Shown here one piece after another: positions 35,286 to 48,338 of a stretch of DNA of 64,000 nt. The notes beneath the pieces are model-generated. The model was not told where the DNA came from. It worked only from the letters and a program-made list of their open reading frames with translations, and did not search any database. This stretch comes from Bondarzewia mesenterica (Eukaryota > Basidiomycota > Agaricomycetes > Russulales > Bondarzewiaceae). The stretch is taken from positions 1 to 64,000 of the forward strand of contig SGPL01000032.1 in NCBI GenBank assembly GCA_004802705.1, in the 5' to 3' direction. How positions within the stretch are numbered: position 1 is the stretch's first letter; each line of letters starts with the position of its first letter. Made by a program: the position numbers and the translations under genes.

Positions 35286-37949
35286 TAAAATACTTATTGG
35301 GATGTGTAGGTGGGTCTTCCCTGCGTTTGCCCTGCCATAATGCTCACTCATCAAACCCGCGCGGCCACTTGACATTGTGCAGCTTCTGCCAATCCCGCCT
35401 TGCTCGTGTAGTGACTAGGATCGTCGTGATTATCTGTTTTTGTTATCCTATACCGCTCGCCGATCCTTGGACGTTGAGTCCCCTGTACTCCTCCAAAATC
35501 TTACTGTATTTGTACTCTATCTACCATTCCGAGACTATTTTATTTGATTATCACTCAATGATGTATATTTTTGGATCCTTGAAATTCTTGGTATGACCTA
35601 TATACATATGTAGCAAAATGCGGCGCATATTAACTACATGAGACGCTCAAGACGACAGGCATCTTGGCCGAGGCAACTGAGTATTTCGGAATGGAGGGAA
35701 AGTAAGGATATATTAAGGTCTCCGTCGGGGCAGGAGCGAGTTTCATAGGCACTTACGTTGAGATAAATATGTATTGAATCTGTTTGGCGTTAGCTCAGCA
35801 GCACAATCCCCACAATCCAGGCAATGGGTAGTTCCCGTAAGGCGCCAACGGATCCATTTTTGTATAGAAATGACAGTGGTTTCTCTTGCGGCGTCATTCG
35901 ATGGGGACAAACTTGTGCAATCCCAGCTAGATATCTTGTCGATGGAGGTCCCCGCAGAGTAGACGTGGCCAAACAAAACTTGAACAGTGAAGCGGAACCG
36001 GGATTAGAAGCATCGACATGGAGACGATTATGTCTGACGAATTCAAGATAATTCAATGTGATATAAGCACGAGATGGCCGTGTTGAATGGGTACTTACAG
36101 TACAATCCATGATTAGCCGTCTATGGCAGACGAGTTTCGAATCGTCGGCGAGCCTTGTACCTTGGAGGCTGAATGAACCACGCTAACGAGTCGCACTGCA
36201 AGGGAATTACTGCGCTATTGCAATAGGCCGTAGCCCCAACATGGGCATAGACGTGGTCGGATATGGGCTTGCCTGTCAATTCTTCAGGTGAGCTGAGGCA
36301 TGTTCTAGAGGCATAGCAAGTTAGCAGCATTGAACAAATTGACAATGCTCTTTGCAGCTTTCCATCAGGAAGCGAAACTAAAATCTTTACTTATCAACGT
36401 CAATCAAGCTTCCCCCTTAAACTGTTTACAGGGCCGTTCCGTATTTGACTTCAACAAAAAAAGGTTAGCTCACTAAGCGGGAGTTAAGGAGGATGCGTAA
36501 CGTCAGGAAAGAGGGCGGTGAGCCAAGACTACACGTACATTGATGAATAAAGTGAATATAAGTGATTGTCTTTCCTTGTGATCGATCCGTTACAATAGAT
36601 GAGGGATGACTGCTGTTGCGAAAGGTAAAATGACCCGCTGGATGTATGTCATCGCCGAGGAAATATAAATTGGTGTATCTATAGAATAGCGCTTTAGACC
36701 GCAGATTACTGAACGGCACCAAAGTCTTCTGAGACGCCGTTGAAAAATCGAGGTGCTTTTCGGAATGAAGCTGACAAGATGCTCAGTTGCACCCTCGATC
36801 AATGCGAAAGGATCGCGGAATGAAACACTTAGGAAGCATGATACGGAAGCTGTGCAGCTTCTGACCTTCAGACAACAAGTCCAGAGGGGGACGAAAATAA
36901 ACCTAGGCGTGGGATATACAGTTCGCGCCAGACGCTAGTCTCCCGATGTCAGCCGGCGCAAAATCGAGAACTTAAGGAGAAAGAAGTCACCAGTGCGATG
37001 CTGATGCTGCAAGCCCAACAGCGTCGAGGGGATGCCCAAATAGTCCGCAGTAACCTGGAGATGTGGATCAGCGAGAACTGCAACTGTGATACAACATCGC
37101 CCGGTTCCACCGGTGGACCCGAAGATGGCATCAGGTGAGGAGGAGGGAAATATCCTTTCGATAAGGACAGAGCCTAAGATACAGACACAATCTGTGAAGA
37201 GCAGGCCGGAAGGACCATCATGTAGAGGCATGTCAGACAGACGGTACCGACAAGTTCTGAGCCCAAGACAAAGCGCGTTATGAGCGTTGATAGATCACCA
37301 CCATTCTTAAAACACCGAAAATACCGCAAAAAAATATTGCGTGGACATCCCGTGATAGGGATCCATGGCTGTGAGGCCGATCCTGGCCGACTGTCGTTCC
37401 TGACAGTGGCTTCCCCCCTTTCACAACATACTGTACCTCCAAGGCCACATATTCCCTGCAAGGTCTGCTCGCTGTCCTGTGATAGCATCAGGCACGGGCA
37501 GATATGATTATGTTTGAATATGTAGAATGCAGGATTTTGTCCCATGACAGAAGAGACGACTGCATTGGGGAAAGTGGATTGACAGGCTCAACACGGGGTG
37601 ATGATGACTGACCTTGGGCTGAAAAGCAGGCGATAGAGGAGAGCCCCACGACGGTGTGGCATCTACCCATCAAGCTGACCCACTTGTCCGATTGACGGTC
37701 AGAGTCTGCTCATCTCAGTCGAGAGAACGAGGCATAAGTCACAATTCGTCCTACTTACTACCGGGATGCAGTATCTGTTTGGACATATAAAGACGTCTGC
37801 TCAACAGATCTCACAGTGTTATCGATGATTGATATCCATGGCGGTCGTGGCGGAATGAGCGCGCAGAACGGTCGCGGCTGTTGCAGTTTGTGGCTAATTC
37901 ATCGGAGTCTAGCCGCCACCAGCGTGTTTGGGATTCCCACCGTCCTTTG
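35286..37949. other. 2.7-kb gap, no secure gene
   Basis: Open frames are short and broken. Minus-strand fragments between 36465 and 37545 contain hydrophobic stretches that faintly resemble a fungal seven-helix (DUF6534-type) protein, but no continuous exon chain can be built. The last bases carry the NAA50 promoter. Confidence 0.4.
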
Positions 37950-38575
37950 ATGTCTCCACCTCCATCCAAGTCGCCCTCAGCGCGAGTTTCTTTCGCGTCT
38001 TTGACACCAAACAACCTTGGTACCGTTCGAAAACTAAACTCTGTTCTCTTCCCGATCAAGTATAGCGAGAAATTTTATCAGGATATTTTGTTACCAGAAG
38101 CTGAGGAATTCTGTCAACTCGGTCAGGGCCATTCTACAATTTCTCTTTCCGCTCAATACAGTCTAAAGCAGCGTCCATCCAGTGTATTACAATGATGTAC
38201 CTGTAGGAACGATCTGTTGCAGGTTCGAGAACAAAGACGCAGCAACTGAACTTTATCTCATGACCATGGGAGTACTTGCTGTGCGCCTCAATACTTGATA
38301 TGTGACTATGCTTGTTATAGCTGACTCTCCTCCAGCCCTATCGATCCCTCGGCATCGGCTCCCAATGCCTGGAGCTCGTTCTTCAGGCCGCCGCCGCGCA
38401 CACCAAGCCCAAGATAACGCGAATATACCTGCACGTCCAAGTTTCTAACGATGACGCCAAGCGATTCTACGAGCGACACGGTTTCAAGGAGATCAGCGTG
38501 GACGAGCATTATTATAAGAAGATCACCCCAAGCGGAGCTTGGCTTCTGGAGAAGGTTCTTCGAGATTCTGCGTAG
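37950..38575 (+). CDS. NAA50: N-alpha-acetyltransferase 50 (Naa50/San)
   Basis: GNAT-fold enzyme that acetylates N-terminal Met of proteins and supports sister-chromatid cohesion in animals. The ATG at 37950 gives MSPPPSKSPSARVSFASL. It is followed by NLGTVRKLNSVLFPIKYSEK-FY and YQDILLPEAEEFCQL (the substrate-binding Phe-Pro-Ile-Lys-Tyr motif). After an intron comes VYYNDVPVGTICCRFENK, then LYLMTMGVLA. After a second intron comes PYRSLGIGSQCLELVLQAA, holding the acetyl-CoA motif R-x-x-G-x-G, then YLHVQVSNDDAKRFYERHGF. It ends VLRDSA-stop at 38575. Two introns keep frame. Length is about 170 residues, normal for the family. Confidence 0.95.
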
Positions 38576-38882
38576 AGGAAAAAGATACCTCACTTCATTG
38601 AACGAGATTTTGGAGATTTGGTGAGCGATAGCCAGTGTGCCTATTTCCTGAGAAACTCATCATTCGGCAACCGTGTGCCCACTATAGACTACATAGATGT
38701 ACAGAAATGGGGACCACACCATCTTCCGGCAATTATAATCAAGACATGCAAATAATCTCATAGCGGAAATTCTGCGCAGGTGAAACAAGAAAGCGAACTG
38801 AGCTATATGATTTCGTGAGTTGAAGTTAGACGTGAGGGGAGAATCGCTGACCTGAGCAGGAACGGATGCGGAGAGTATAACC

Positions 38883-39579
38883 TCAAACGCCTTCGTCATA
38901 TCCACACCTCTTCACGAGCTGAGAGGAATCGTCAGCAGGAGCGACCGCGCGCATTGCAATGCGTACGAACCTGATGTCTCTTCAACGCGTCTTTCCTCGT
39001 GAACGTTTTACCACAGCCCCCGTTACACAAGAAAGGTTTCTCCCCAGAGTGTGTCTCCCGGTGTCGTTTCAAGTCGTGTTGACGATTGAATGATAGAGCG
39101 CACATGTCGCAAGCGAATGGTCGCTGGGGGGACGCGGGATATTGTATCTGTGTACCTCCCGGCGATACCATCGGCGCCTGATGGGCAGCGTAGGGGTTCG
39201 ATTGTGGAACAGGGATATAACCTTGGGCAATCGAAGCAGAGGCAGTGTGACCATACGGTTGCCGCGGGGTGCTCGAGGATTGCATCATCGCGTTCTGTGA
39301 AGGATACGCGGGCGATTGCATCATTACTGGAGTAGGCGAATGGATGCCGACCACCTGAGGTAGGTAAGGCGTGTTTCGGGACACGGGTGGGTAGCCGTTC
39401 GGAGGCTGTTGCGCGTTTGTCGAGGCATAGGGATACGAATGGGCATCCATCGGAGGTGAGCCGTACGCGGATGGGGCGTAGTTGGACGGCGGATATGCCT
39501 GCTGACTGTTTCTGTTCCACTGTCCAGCGTTCGCAGCGTGGTGGTCAGGAGTGTAGACGGGGTGGCGTCGGTCAGACAT
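38883..39579 (-). CDS. C2H2 zinc-finger transcription factor, FlbC-like
   Basis: The ATG at 39579 gives MSDRRHPVYTPDHHAANAG, then a long Pro/Tyr/Gln/Ser-rich segment (about 150 residues) typical of an activation domain. Two tandem zinc fingers close the protein: FACDMCALSFNRQHDLKRH-RETH (C-x2-C-x12-H-x3-H) and FLCNGGCGKTFTRKDALKRH, which continues after an intron as QLVKRC. The second finger therefore ends in Cys (C2HC), as in Aspergillus FlbC-type factors. It ends GYDEGV-stop at 38883. Convergent with NAA50. The DNA-binding role is clear; targets and the FlbC comparison are inference. Confidence 0.88.
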
Positions 39580-41990
39580 GGCGATCGATGGGATTGTGAG
39601 CTAGGCAAAACTTGTCGTCTCCTTCATAAGGACTTTGAGAGGCGCTGGCTGACGTTCAGGGACGAGGTAAAGCGCACGAATGTTTCCGGATTCATTTGGT
39701 CCTGCCTCGGTAGGCTGCGGCCCCGGAGGACGATATCAGCGCAAGACGCCTGGCAGCGGAACTACGTATCGAGTTAGAGCCTTAGCAGGAACAAGCCTGG
39801 ATGACGTGCACAGCGTCCCGGGAGCATCTGTTATTCATCAACTCTCGGAGAGGAAATGAAGTCTTCAACTTGCATTTAGAGCGCCCAACCCCCCAGCAGC
39901 TATCATACGAATTTGTGGCGCATGACATCTCCAACCGTTTGGGCTCATGATCGGGATGTCGTTCGTCTCGCTGTGTCCCATCATAACAGATCAGCTGCTT
40001 CCCAGCCTCCTTAGGTCTAGGGCAATCGGTTCACAGGGCGATCAGCCGTTCTGGAGGTCCTCATACTTCTGTTTCAGTCATTAAGCCTTGTGTGTTTCGG
40101 TAAGTAGGTGCTTGAGTGATCTGTTGGACGGCGGTTTGAAAGCTCGTCGTTAAACAAAGACGACCGAGGGAAGGAATCAGGATAAATGACAAATACTGTG
40201 CTATCTGGACATCTTCTTGACTTGCACAGTCCATCACAGTCCTTTTCTTGCCAGATTTATCGTTTGCCGACTCGGAATCCATAAATTAATCCATCATCCT
40301 CAGAGGCATGATATCATTGGTCGCCCTGATCCTGGCCAGGGCCCAACGTCGCGGAAGACATCCGTCGTTGAGTTCCAATAATGGTCTACTGCTACGCTTT
40401 GACGGGTGCATCCCTGCCCTTGTCAAGATCATCACTTGGAATCCGTTCGGGGAAAGTCTTGGAACCACGGGGCCCAAAAAGGGGCGGGACTTGATAGTTG
40501 TCAGTCCAGACGCGGCGCTGGATACCAGTGGATACCGCGCACAGTATTCTAGTTCAGCGTCAACTGACAACTATGTTTGATGTTCTTCAACGCGAAATAC
40601 ATATACGACTCCTTGATTCGTCGTGGGCGTTGTTTGAGTAGTTACGAATTTACCCAGAAGATGTCGGCTTCTGCACTACGGGTTGGCTATTGCACGATGT
40701 CTGCTTGTCGGGGCGCATCAACGAATGCGGTACATATAATTTGCACTTGGTACTCCCATAAGTTCATAGGCCCGGAGACGGTATCTCACTATGTTTTTGT
40801 TGGTTTATTGTTTGACAGATTCTTCCCGCCTAGGACGGTTCATGACGTCGGGGATATTGCAGTAAACATTCCCCGATTCCCTGATTCCCGTTTTCTTGCA
40901 TTCTGCTTCCCCATATGGTCGTCCCCAGTTGTCCTCATCCAAAGGATTTTGAGGCGTCTCCTTTGAGAAATAGGCAAGCGTCTCTTCGGGTTTCTGAAAG
41001 ATGTGACAAAAATCCATCATGTTCTGACTGATTTGTAGCAAGCTTTACCCTACGGGCCCCTTTATTCCGGATATCTCGGCGTAGCAAGGCCTATCGCTTG
41101 ATTTGAACTCACTTGAGTACTTACTGCGCCTGTTGTCGAAACTTGCACAGCCGATGGACACAATGGACACGATATGCTCTGGGCTACGTACGCGAGGCTT
41201 CGTGGCGGGAATATGGTCTGGACTTGACCTGATTGTTCTTGTTTGACCGTCTTAACCGTCCACTACAAGCTATGCAAGGGCGGCGGATTATGGCCGAAGG
41301 CATGCAGGTCGGATCGGTGCTATTCACATTCTGAACTCGCCCGCTTGCGGTCGACAGATGTGCCTTGCGCAACTTGCCTTCAGGCACCCAGTAAAGTTGG
41401 ATGAAGGCGGATGATTCAAAGGCAAGAGCTCCACGATAGCCAGCCGCAAACCATCCGGTGCGCGCATCACAATACAATGTATGGGTTTGCCGGGAGGGAA
41501 AGGCCGCAGTGGTTAACTGGGGAGCGTGAATCAATACACTTCACTTGAGATCTGGGGAATGTCATACATCGAGCATGAATCTATTATTGAATTCACTACT
41601 CCGCGATGTCGGACTAGTTTAATAAGTATATCTAACCGTAAGAGCACTTTGAGGCACAGTGTTGCGGGACAAATGAAAGACAGGGCGAGCTACGACTTAC
41701 TATTGAATGCTCCTGGATGGAGTAGAATATTGTAGAATATTTTTGTACTCTTGGATGAAGCGTAGGCCCGATGGCGAGAATTGAATGTTTAACGAAAGAT
41801 TAAACGAACATACTTACCAAAGGTAGTATCGAAGTGTGAAGTGAGAGAAAGGAAGAAAGAGACGAGCCTTCTTAGAGGTTNNAAGAAGCGACTGTGTGGG
41901 CAAGTCGCTTGCGCTCGCTTGAAGTGAGGCAGGGGAACCAATCTCGATCTGCTTCCGACGCGTAACCGCCGCTCGTGTTCAAACAACTTC
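39580..41990. other. 2.4-kb divergent gap, no secure gene
   Basis: Lies between the C2H2 factor (-) and DNA ligase (+). A 129-codon frame at 40577-40966 (+) and a 116-codon frame at 41184-41534 (-) are present without recognised motifs. Two N at 41881-41882. Confidence 0.45.
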
Positions 41991-44900
41991 ATGACCTTCA
42001 TTGTCCATCGTCTTTCCCTCACCATGTCTAAACGTTCTCTGCCCTCCTCTTCTTCCAGCCCAAAGAAGAAAACTAAAATTCCGTCAGATCAGTCTAGTCT
42101 CGACCACTTTTTTTGGTAAGAATTCGGCCCGTGCATCAGAGTCTGAACCCCAGAAGTTGAAGACGCCCAAACGGCAAGCACCTGCTGACGATGAGCAATA
42201 TGCTCGTATGCTACCAAAGGATGTTATCGGCCCTATGTCGGAATCTTCCTCCAATCCCAAGGCGAGCTCGAGGAAAAAGCAGGAGACGCCTGAGATTATC
42301 GATGTCGACTCCCTGTATGGGGCTGATGAAGGTCCAGAAACAAGTTCCCCTTCAAGTTCTCAGATCCAGAGAGCACATGCCGCAAAGATGGATGGGAATT
42401 CCGTCGTTCCGTCTGAAGTGTTCTACGTGGTGGCCGGGCCCAGCGCTGAATTCGATCCCCCGAAGTACCAGCCTTTGTCTGAGGATCCGGCTTCATTCAA
42501 CTTCGAAAGCATTCCATTTCCCCCAAACACACCCATTCCCTACTCGTTTCTTGCCCATACTCTATCGACGCTATCCGAAACGCGATCGCGCATCGTTATC
42601 GTCAATACGCTCACGAATGCTCTCCGCACCATCACTCGCTTCCACCCAGCATCCCTTCTTCCCTCCCTCTATCTGCTCTCGAACTCGCTGTCTCCACCAT
42701 ATTCTCCAGTTGAACTTGGACTCGGGCCCTCAATCATATCCAAGGCGATCCAGCACGTATCGGGTCTGACTCCTGCCGCACTAAAAAGGCTTTACACCAA
42801 GACCGGTGATCCTGGAGATGTCGCCTTTGAGGCCAAGTCCAATGTCCGAACCCTGGTGCCTCACCCTCCTTTGTCGATTCCGGTTGTCTATAGTTCCTTG
42901 CTGAAAATCGCCGACTCGAAGGGTCAGGGCGCTGTCAAACAGAAACAGGCAATCGTGGAGAAGCTCCTCGTAGCAGCCAAAGGAGAAGAAATCCGCTTCC
43001 TCGTCCGGACCCTGTCGCAGAATATCCGTGTCGGTGCAGTGGGGACGTCCATCTTGATAGCTTTGGCTCGAGCGATGGTCTTGACACCTCCCCCCGATCT
43101 TACTGTGCCTGTGTCAGATAATTCGCCCTATCATGCGCCTCCGGATCTCATCTTGCAAGTCAAAGTTGCGCCAGCCAGTACGGGAGAAAAGGTCGTCGAT
43201 GAAGCCAGGGAGAAGATCCTGGCTAAGTTCGCTCAAGCCGAAGGCTTGGTAAAAAGAGTCTTCGTGCAACATCCCAATTATGACCACATTGTCGCAGGAC
43301 TCTTAGAGGCGGGCCTGGATGGGCTGGCCGAGCGCGTTCCCCTCACAGTGGGTATGACAATCTTGAGTTTGCGAAGGCGTCTGGCGGTTCGCTTATTTTT
43401 TGTCAGGTATCCCCCTACATCCAACCCTTGGTTCGCCCATGCGTTCATTGGAAGAGGTGTATGATCGTCTCAGCGGCCTGCCCTTTGTGGCAGAATTCAA
43501 GTATGATGGCCAGCGGGCACAGATTCATGCTAGGAAGGGAGAGGACGGAGAGACGCATGTGAAGATATTTTCGAGGCATCTTGAGGATATGACAGACAAG
43601 GTGTCGGGTTTCTTCCTTTTGCCCTTTGTCGATCTCTTCAATGTTATCACGGCTCACTTCGTCAACAGTATCCAGACGTTTCATCCCTGGTGCATCATAT
43701 ACTCAGCAAGTCGTCGCAGACGACATCCTTCATCATTGATTCAGAAATTGTAGCTATTGACCCCAATGACGGCTCTATCAAGTCCTTTCAGAAACTATCT
43801 AACCGGCCGCGCAAGGACGTGCAACTGCACGAGATCAAGGTCTCTGTGTGTGTCTTCGCTTTTGATTTGATGTACCTTAATGGACAGGTCGGTGCTTTTG
43901 GATTGTCGTACCTGAAGGGCATTTGACCGATCGCCTGTTTCTCTGAAGATTTTATTGGAGATGCCGTTCAGACAGAGAAGAGCCTCCCTTCGCGACCAGT
44001 TCCCTTCTGTGATTCCGGAACAGACAGGATCAGCACGGTTTGACCACGTGGAAAGCTGCGAGAGTGACGAGGGGAACGATGCAATCGAGGAATTCTGGAT
44101 ACGGTCGGTGGACAGCCGCTGTGAAGGTTTGATGATCAAGGTGGGAGAATTTTTTGGATATGCATTCTGGCCTACGTGCCGATGCATGCCGACCTCTGTT
44201 CTTCGCAGCTTCTTGATAGCGGGGAAATTGCGGACACCGCTGGGGCCTCGAAGAAGGAAGGATTGCGAAAGAAGCCCCTGCCCGCGACGTACGAGCCCGG
44301 TACTATATGTTTCAGGTTGTGGGATTTGAGAGTGTACTCATGGAAATTACCAGACAAGAGAACGTCAGCGTGGCTAAAGCTGAAAAAGGATTATGTGACG
44401 GGCATTGGCGATAGTCTTGACCTCATACCCGTTGGTGCATGGCATGGAAACGGTCGGAAAGCGCAGTGGTGGAGTCCTGTTTTGCTCGCTCTGCGGGACC
44501 CAGACTGCGGTGGGATTGTCGCGTTGTGTAAGTGCATGTCAGGTACGTTCCAGCACCGTGCTTGTTACCTATTGATTGACTACCCTGACGACGGCGCTCA
44601 TATCATAACGGCATCCGATTCTCAGGATTTTCGGATGCATTCTACAAGGTTCGCGCATTTATCAAACCACGATGTCGAATTGTCGAAATTTGCGGTGATT
44701 CCGGGCTGATGCTTCTCTCTAACACCCTTTAAAGTCTATGAAAGAGCGGTACGCGGAAGATTCTGAGAACTGTTCAAGACTTCCTTTATGGGACGACGTT
44801 GACACGGGCGGTGGGTCGACAATCGGTATCATGTGTCCCCATGTATTAGGTTTCTCTAAACGTCAGCATTCCAGGGTACAAACCTAGTGTATACTTTCGG

Positions 44901-45249
44901 CCCCACGAAGTATGGGAAATCCGCGGTGCGGAGTAAGATGCTATGTCCCCTTGTTTTTCCTCCAATATCTAACTAGAGGCTCAGCATCACATTGAGTCCT
45001 GTCTCTGTCGCCGCACGGGGGTTAGTCTCGGAAACAAGAGGCCTCAGCCTACGCTTTCCTCGGTTCATCAAGGTGCGGGAAGACAAGTCACTCGAACAAG
45101 CGAGCACCCCGGAGTTCCTGGCGGGAATTTGGAGGAACCAACAAGGTAAAGGACAGGGTCACGCGGGAGCGGACGAAGGGCAGCTTGTGGATGTGGAGAT
45201 GTCCGAAGAATTGGTCGAGGAAGATTCCGAGGGGAGGGAGAGTGGATAA
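41991..45249 (+). CDS. CDC9: ATP-dependent DNA ligase I
   Basis: Joins Okazaki fragments and completes excision repair. Two in-frame ATGs occur, 41991 ([11 protein letters not shown]) and 42024 ([18 protein letters not shown]). A PCNA-binding box, QSSLDHFF, follows. Just after it a run of seven T (42108-42114) shifts the frame; six would keep it open. The DNA-binding domain holds [19 protein letters not shown]. The adenylation domain has the catalytic-lysine motif [12 protein letters not shown] (Lys codon at 43499-43501), then [23 protein letters not shown] and RCEGLMIK. The C-terminal part shows [48 protein letters not shown] and [13 protein letters not shown]. It ends in an acidic tail at 45249. 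About eight introns, some 900 residues. All six ligase motifs appear intact. Confidence 0.94.
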
Positions 45250-46613
45250 AGGATTGCCGGGCATGGGCGGTGGTTGAGATTAGGTTTAGAATCGGGCAGC
45301 CGAGATATTCATCTGGTTCACTGAGCGCTGTTCGTGGACATATATTCAATCTTCCGCGAAACAGGGGAGAATGCGACGATATGATTTGTACGAATTCTGA
45401 GACCGGTGGACAGGCACCAATGGACGCGGTGGTCTTCGAAGGCTTAAAAGGAAGGTCTATAGGATCAACTGTAGGACCGTGCAGGATCGCCCACAGCAGG
45501 ATCGAGCGCTGCGAGATTGCCATAATCAATCCATATTCGACATAGACTCTGGTATGGACCGTCCGATGGGCGTGAAATGCCATTTTTCATGACAGTATCT
45601 TCCTAGCAGCCCATCGGGCGAAGTTCACAGGAGGCATCTCCGGCCGTGGAGCACCGCCTGCTGCCAATGCTACCGTCGAATGAACGTCTCCTGCCAATTA
45701 GCAGTCCTCCTGTGCTATGTATTAGGACAGACAGCGCTGAGGCACGGGCTTCCCCACACGAATGATCCTTTGTGCTGTCCGCCTCTCGTCTGGGCTGCCA
45801 GCAGGCCATGAAGGCTAAGCAACTGCAGTTAGCACCGGCGACTGTCGTTGAGCCGCAGGCACAACGCGGTGGCCACGTTGTCAATAAGACTGTACATATG
45901 AAGGTCATTCGGAGCAAGTGAAACGATAGAGGGTTCTAGGGCTGAGGAAGCCGCAGGTAGAGGAAGAATAGCGCTCACCAGTGCGTAGACGGTCAATTGA
46001 GCTCTGGTTCCATCACTGTCGATATCCCCATTGTTATAAATTTCGAAAACGTCCTTTCAACATGCCAATTCAGTCGCCAGCAGTGTCCTTGTTCCTGTAC
46101 GATGGACAGCTTATCGCTGCGGTAACTACCAGTTGCCTCTCGACACCCGTCCTGCCTGAAATACCTAGCATGCTAGCTGTCACACAACCGTTCGCTCAGA
46201 CATGCGAAGACATTTCTCAATATTGGGAATCGAATTACGGTCGGACTGGAAGAAAGCGTCTGTGCTTGCGAACTTGGCACCGGTGACTCGGTTTCGGCGT
46301 GGTGGTGAGGGACATGACCGAAACGCTCAAGGCTGGAGGGATCACGGCAGCTTGTTTTCAATATCAAAGGCTCACGGCATGCAATTGAACGATAAATAGA
46401 AGGTGATGAGCTCAATAGGATAGGAGGAAAGGCGGCTTCGGAGTAGCAGCAAGGGTGACATGAAACAAGAAAGGAGTGTGGCCTGAATGCAATCCGATGA
46501 ATAAGTATTCTATTGATGCGTACTATACGCAAAAGGACTCACAACATCGTGAGTTGATTAGAATCAATAAATGGGGCCAGAAGAAGCGTGCGGGATGCAT
46601 GGTGCATTATTCA
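45250..46613. other. 1.4-kb convergent gap, no recognised gene
   Basis: Between the ends of the ligase gene and the 46614 gene. Short overlapping open frames only; longest about 119 codons (46173-46532, -) with low-complexity Ser content. Nothing recognised. Confidence 0.45.
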
Positions 46614-48338
46614 CTATCTCGTCATCACACTTAGCAGCTCATCTCGCAAAACATGGGCAAGTCGCTCATCATCGCCACCCGCATTCTGAGATCCAAATAC
46701 ATCGCGAACGGCCTGTTCGAGCCGCCCGTCTCGCAGCATGGCAGACCACTCCTTGCTCCCTTCGGACTCAACAGCCTGACTCTGTAATGATTCGTAATTC
46801 GTCAGGAGCTCGCATTTAGCAGCGATAGAGTGCGCCTCGATGTCCGGAGAGCTTGTAAGCAGGTTTAGGATTTCTGTCGCCGAGGGGAGGGCATGACGGC
46901 TCGAAATCAAGGTGCCTGCCACATCTGCTTGAGCCAGCGATTCAATCGACTCAGTTCTCGTAATGGGACCCTTTTGTGCGAGCTCGCCGGGTTTCCGACA
47001 AGCGCGGTTGGGCACAGGGCGTGGATGCGCTCGCGTACGGGTACGAGGAGTCAATGGTCGTCCAATGGTAGACGCGCCTAAAAGGTACTTTTGGTAAAGA
47101 AAAATTTTGAATTTGATGATGGTCGTGCTCGAGGGAAGAGAGGGGAATAGATTTTTGAACGCGCAAGAGTCGATGGGGAAGCGTGTGAGAACAAGATTGA
47201 GAAATAATGGAAGGTCGAACAACGTCGTTGAAGTAAGGTTAATCAGCTGGAGCACATATCAGTAAGAGGACGAAAAACGAATACAGAAACACGCACCAAA
47301 GTCAAAAGTTGCGTCCCCATCGAGCGTTTACGAAAGTTGTCTTGTATTAGACAATGAAATACGGCATCTAGCGGGGCATCGGCAGCCCACTTTGCTCCAG
47401 CTTCGCTCCTGATTGGAGGTATCTGAGATAGCAACAGAGGAGAATAACGCGCTATTAATTCCATATACATAAAGATCAGAACTCGGCACTTGCAATTGGG
47501 CGCGCAAGTACTCACGTTGTCCGCTTCGTTCCATTCGTTCCTCATCCTTTTCAAACAGGCGTACCAGCCAATTAAGGACGGGCCAGGAGTTGGGACCAAT
47601 AGGCAGAGGCGGGTCGTCATCTTGTCGATGAATGCGAGTGTGCGAACGCATGCGTCGACGCTTGCTAGGACTACCTGTGAACATCCCCATCCCTTCATCT
47701 TGAGCGTGCTGCAGGGAGTCTTCCTTCAAAATCCGCCAACAATCTTTGTAGTCCTTAAGACTGGCCGCTTGCTCAGCAACATATGAGTCTCTGTCAAGAT
47801 CTTCATTCTGCTCGAACATGTTCTGGTCTGTCAAATCGTGTTCGCCAAGAGAGGGATACCTTGGCAAAGCCTGCATCAGCGAGTCGGGAGAGTTGGTCAA
47901 AGCAAAAGCTGATAGGCATTGCTGAGCCATAGTGATTGCGGACTGGGAAATGGGAGTAGAAGCGACCTGCTTTCCACTGATGTTCCTGCTAGGGGTGGCT
48001 TTCTCTTTTCTCTTGCCTGTGACCGGCGCAGGTGTGTAGAGAGCGATATAGAGCAATTGTCGAATGTGTGACCTAGTCATGAGCAGAATCGATTTCAGCA
48101 TTATATTACGCCTTCCTCCGAAGGAAGTACAATAAAGCCACCTGAACGAAGACTATACTCACGGTGTAGGCCTGAACTTTGGTACGCGCAGTTGATCTAA
48201 GACAGCTATCCCAGACTCATAGTGAGCTTCCTCGAAGCAGCTATCAACGAGTCCAATTTGTGGTGGCGTCATCTCGTGCTCGACGTGATCGTTGCCTGCT
48301 CGGGGACGGACGCGCCCACGGATGATGGGGACTGGCAT
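46614..48338 (-). CDS. Unrecognised multi-exon protein, about 500 residues
   Basis: The ATG at 48338 gives MPVPIIRGRVRPRAG, then EMTPPQIGLVDSCFEEAHYE, SGIAVLDQLRVPKFRPTP and an intron. HIRQLLYIALYTPAPVTGKR and TPISQSAITMAQQCLSAFA follow. A basic patch (SPSKRRRMRSHTR) could be a nuclear signal. Further on are SWPVLNWLVRLFEKDEERME, KWAADAPLDAVFHCLIQDNF and LFDLPLFLNLVLTRFP. The C-terminus is helical: LPSATEILNLLTSSPDIEAH, SIAAKCELLTNYESLQSQ, EWSAMLRDGRLEQAVRDVF and ends LLSVMTR at 46614. Several introns keep frame. I do not recognise the family. The helical composition and basic patch suggest a nuclear scaffold or regulator, which is inference. It shares a 356-bp divergent gap with the BolA gene. 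Confidence 0.7.

Noticed and set aside
36465..37545. Possible seven-helix DUF6534-type gene on the minus strand
   Set aside because: Only faint hydrophobic similarity in scattered frames; no continuous exon chain.
41184..41534. 116-codon frame resembling a fungal lectin repeat
   Set aside because: Resemblance limited to a few aromatic and Gly residues; no repeated blade motif seen.
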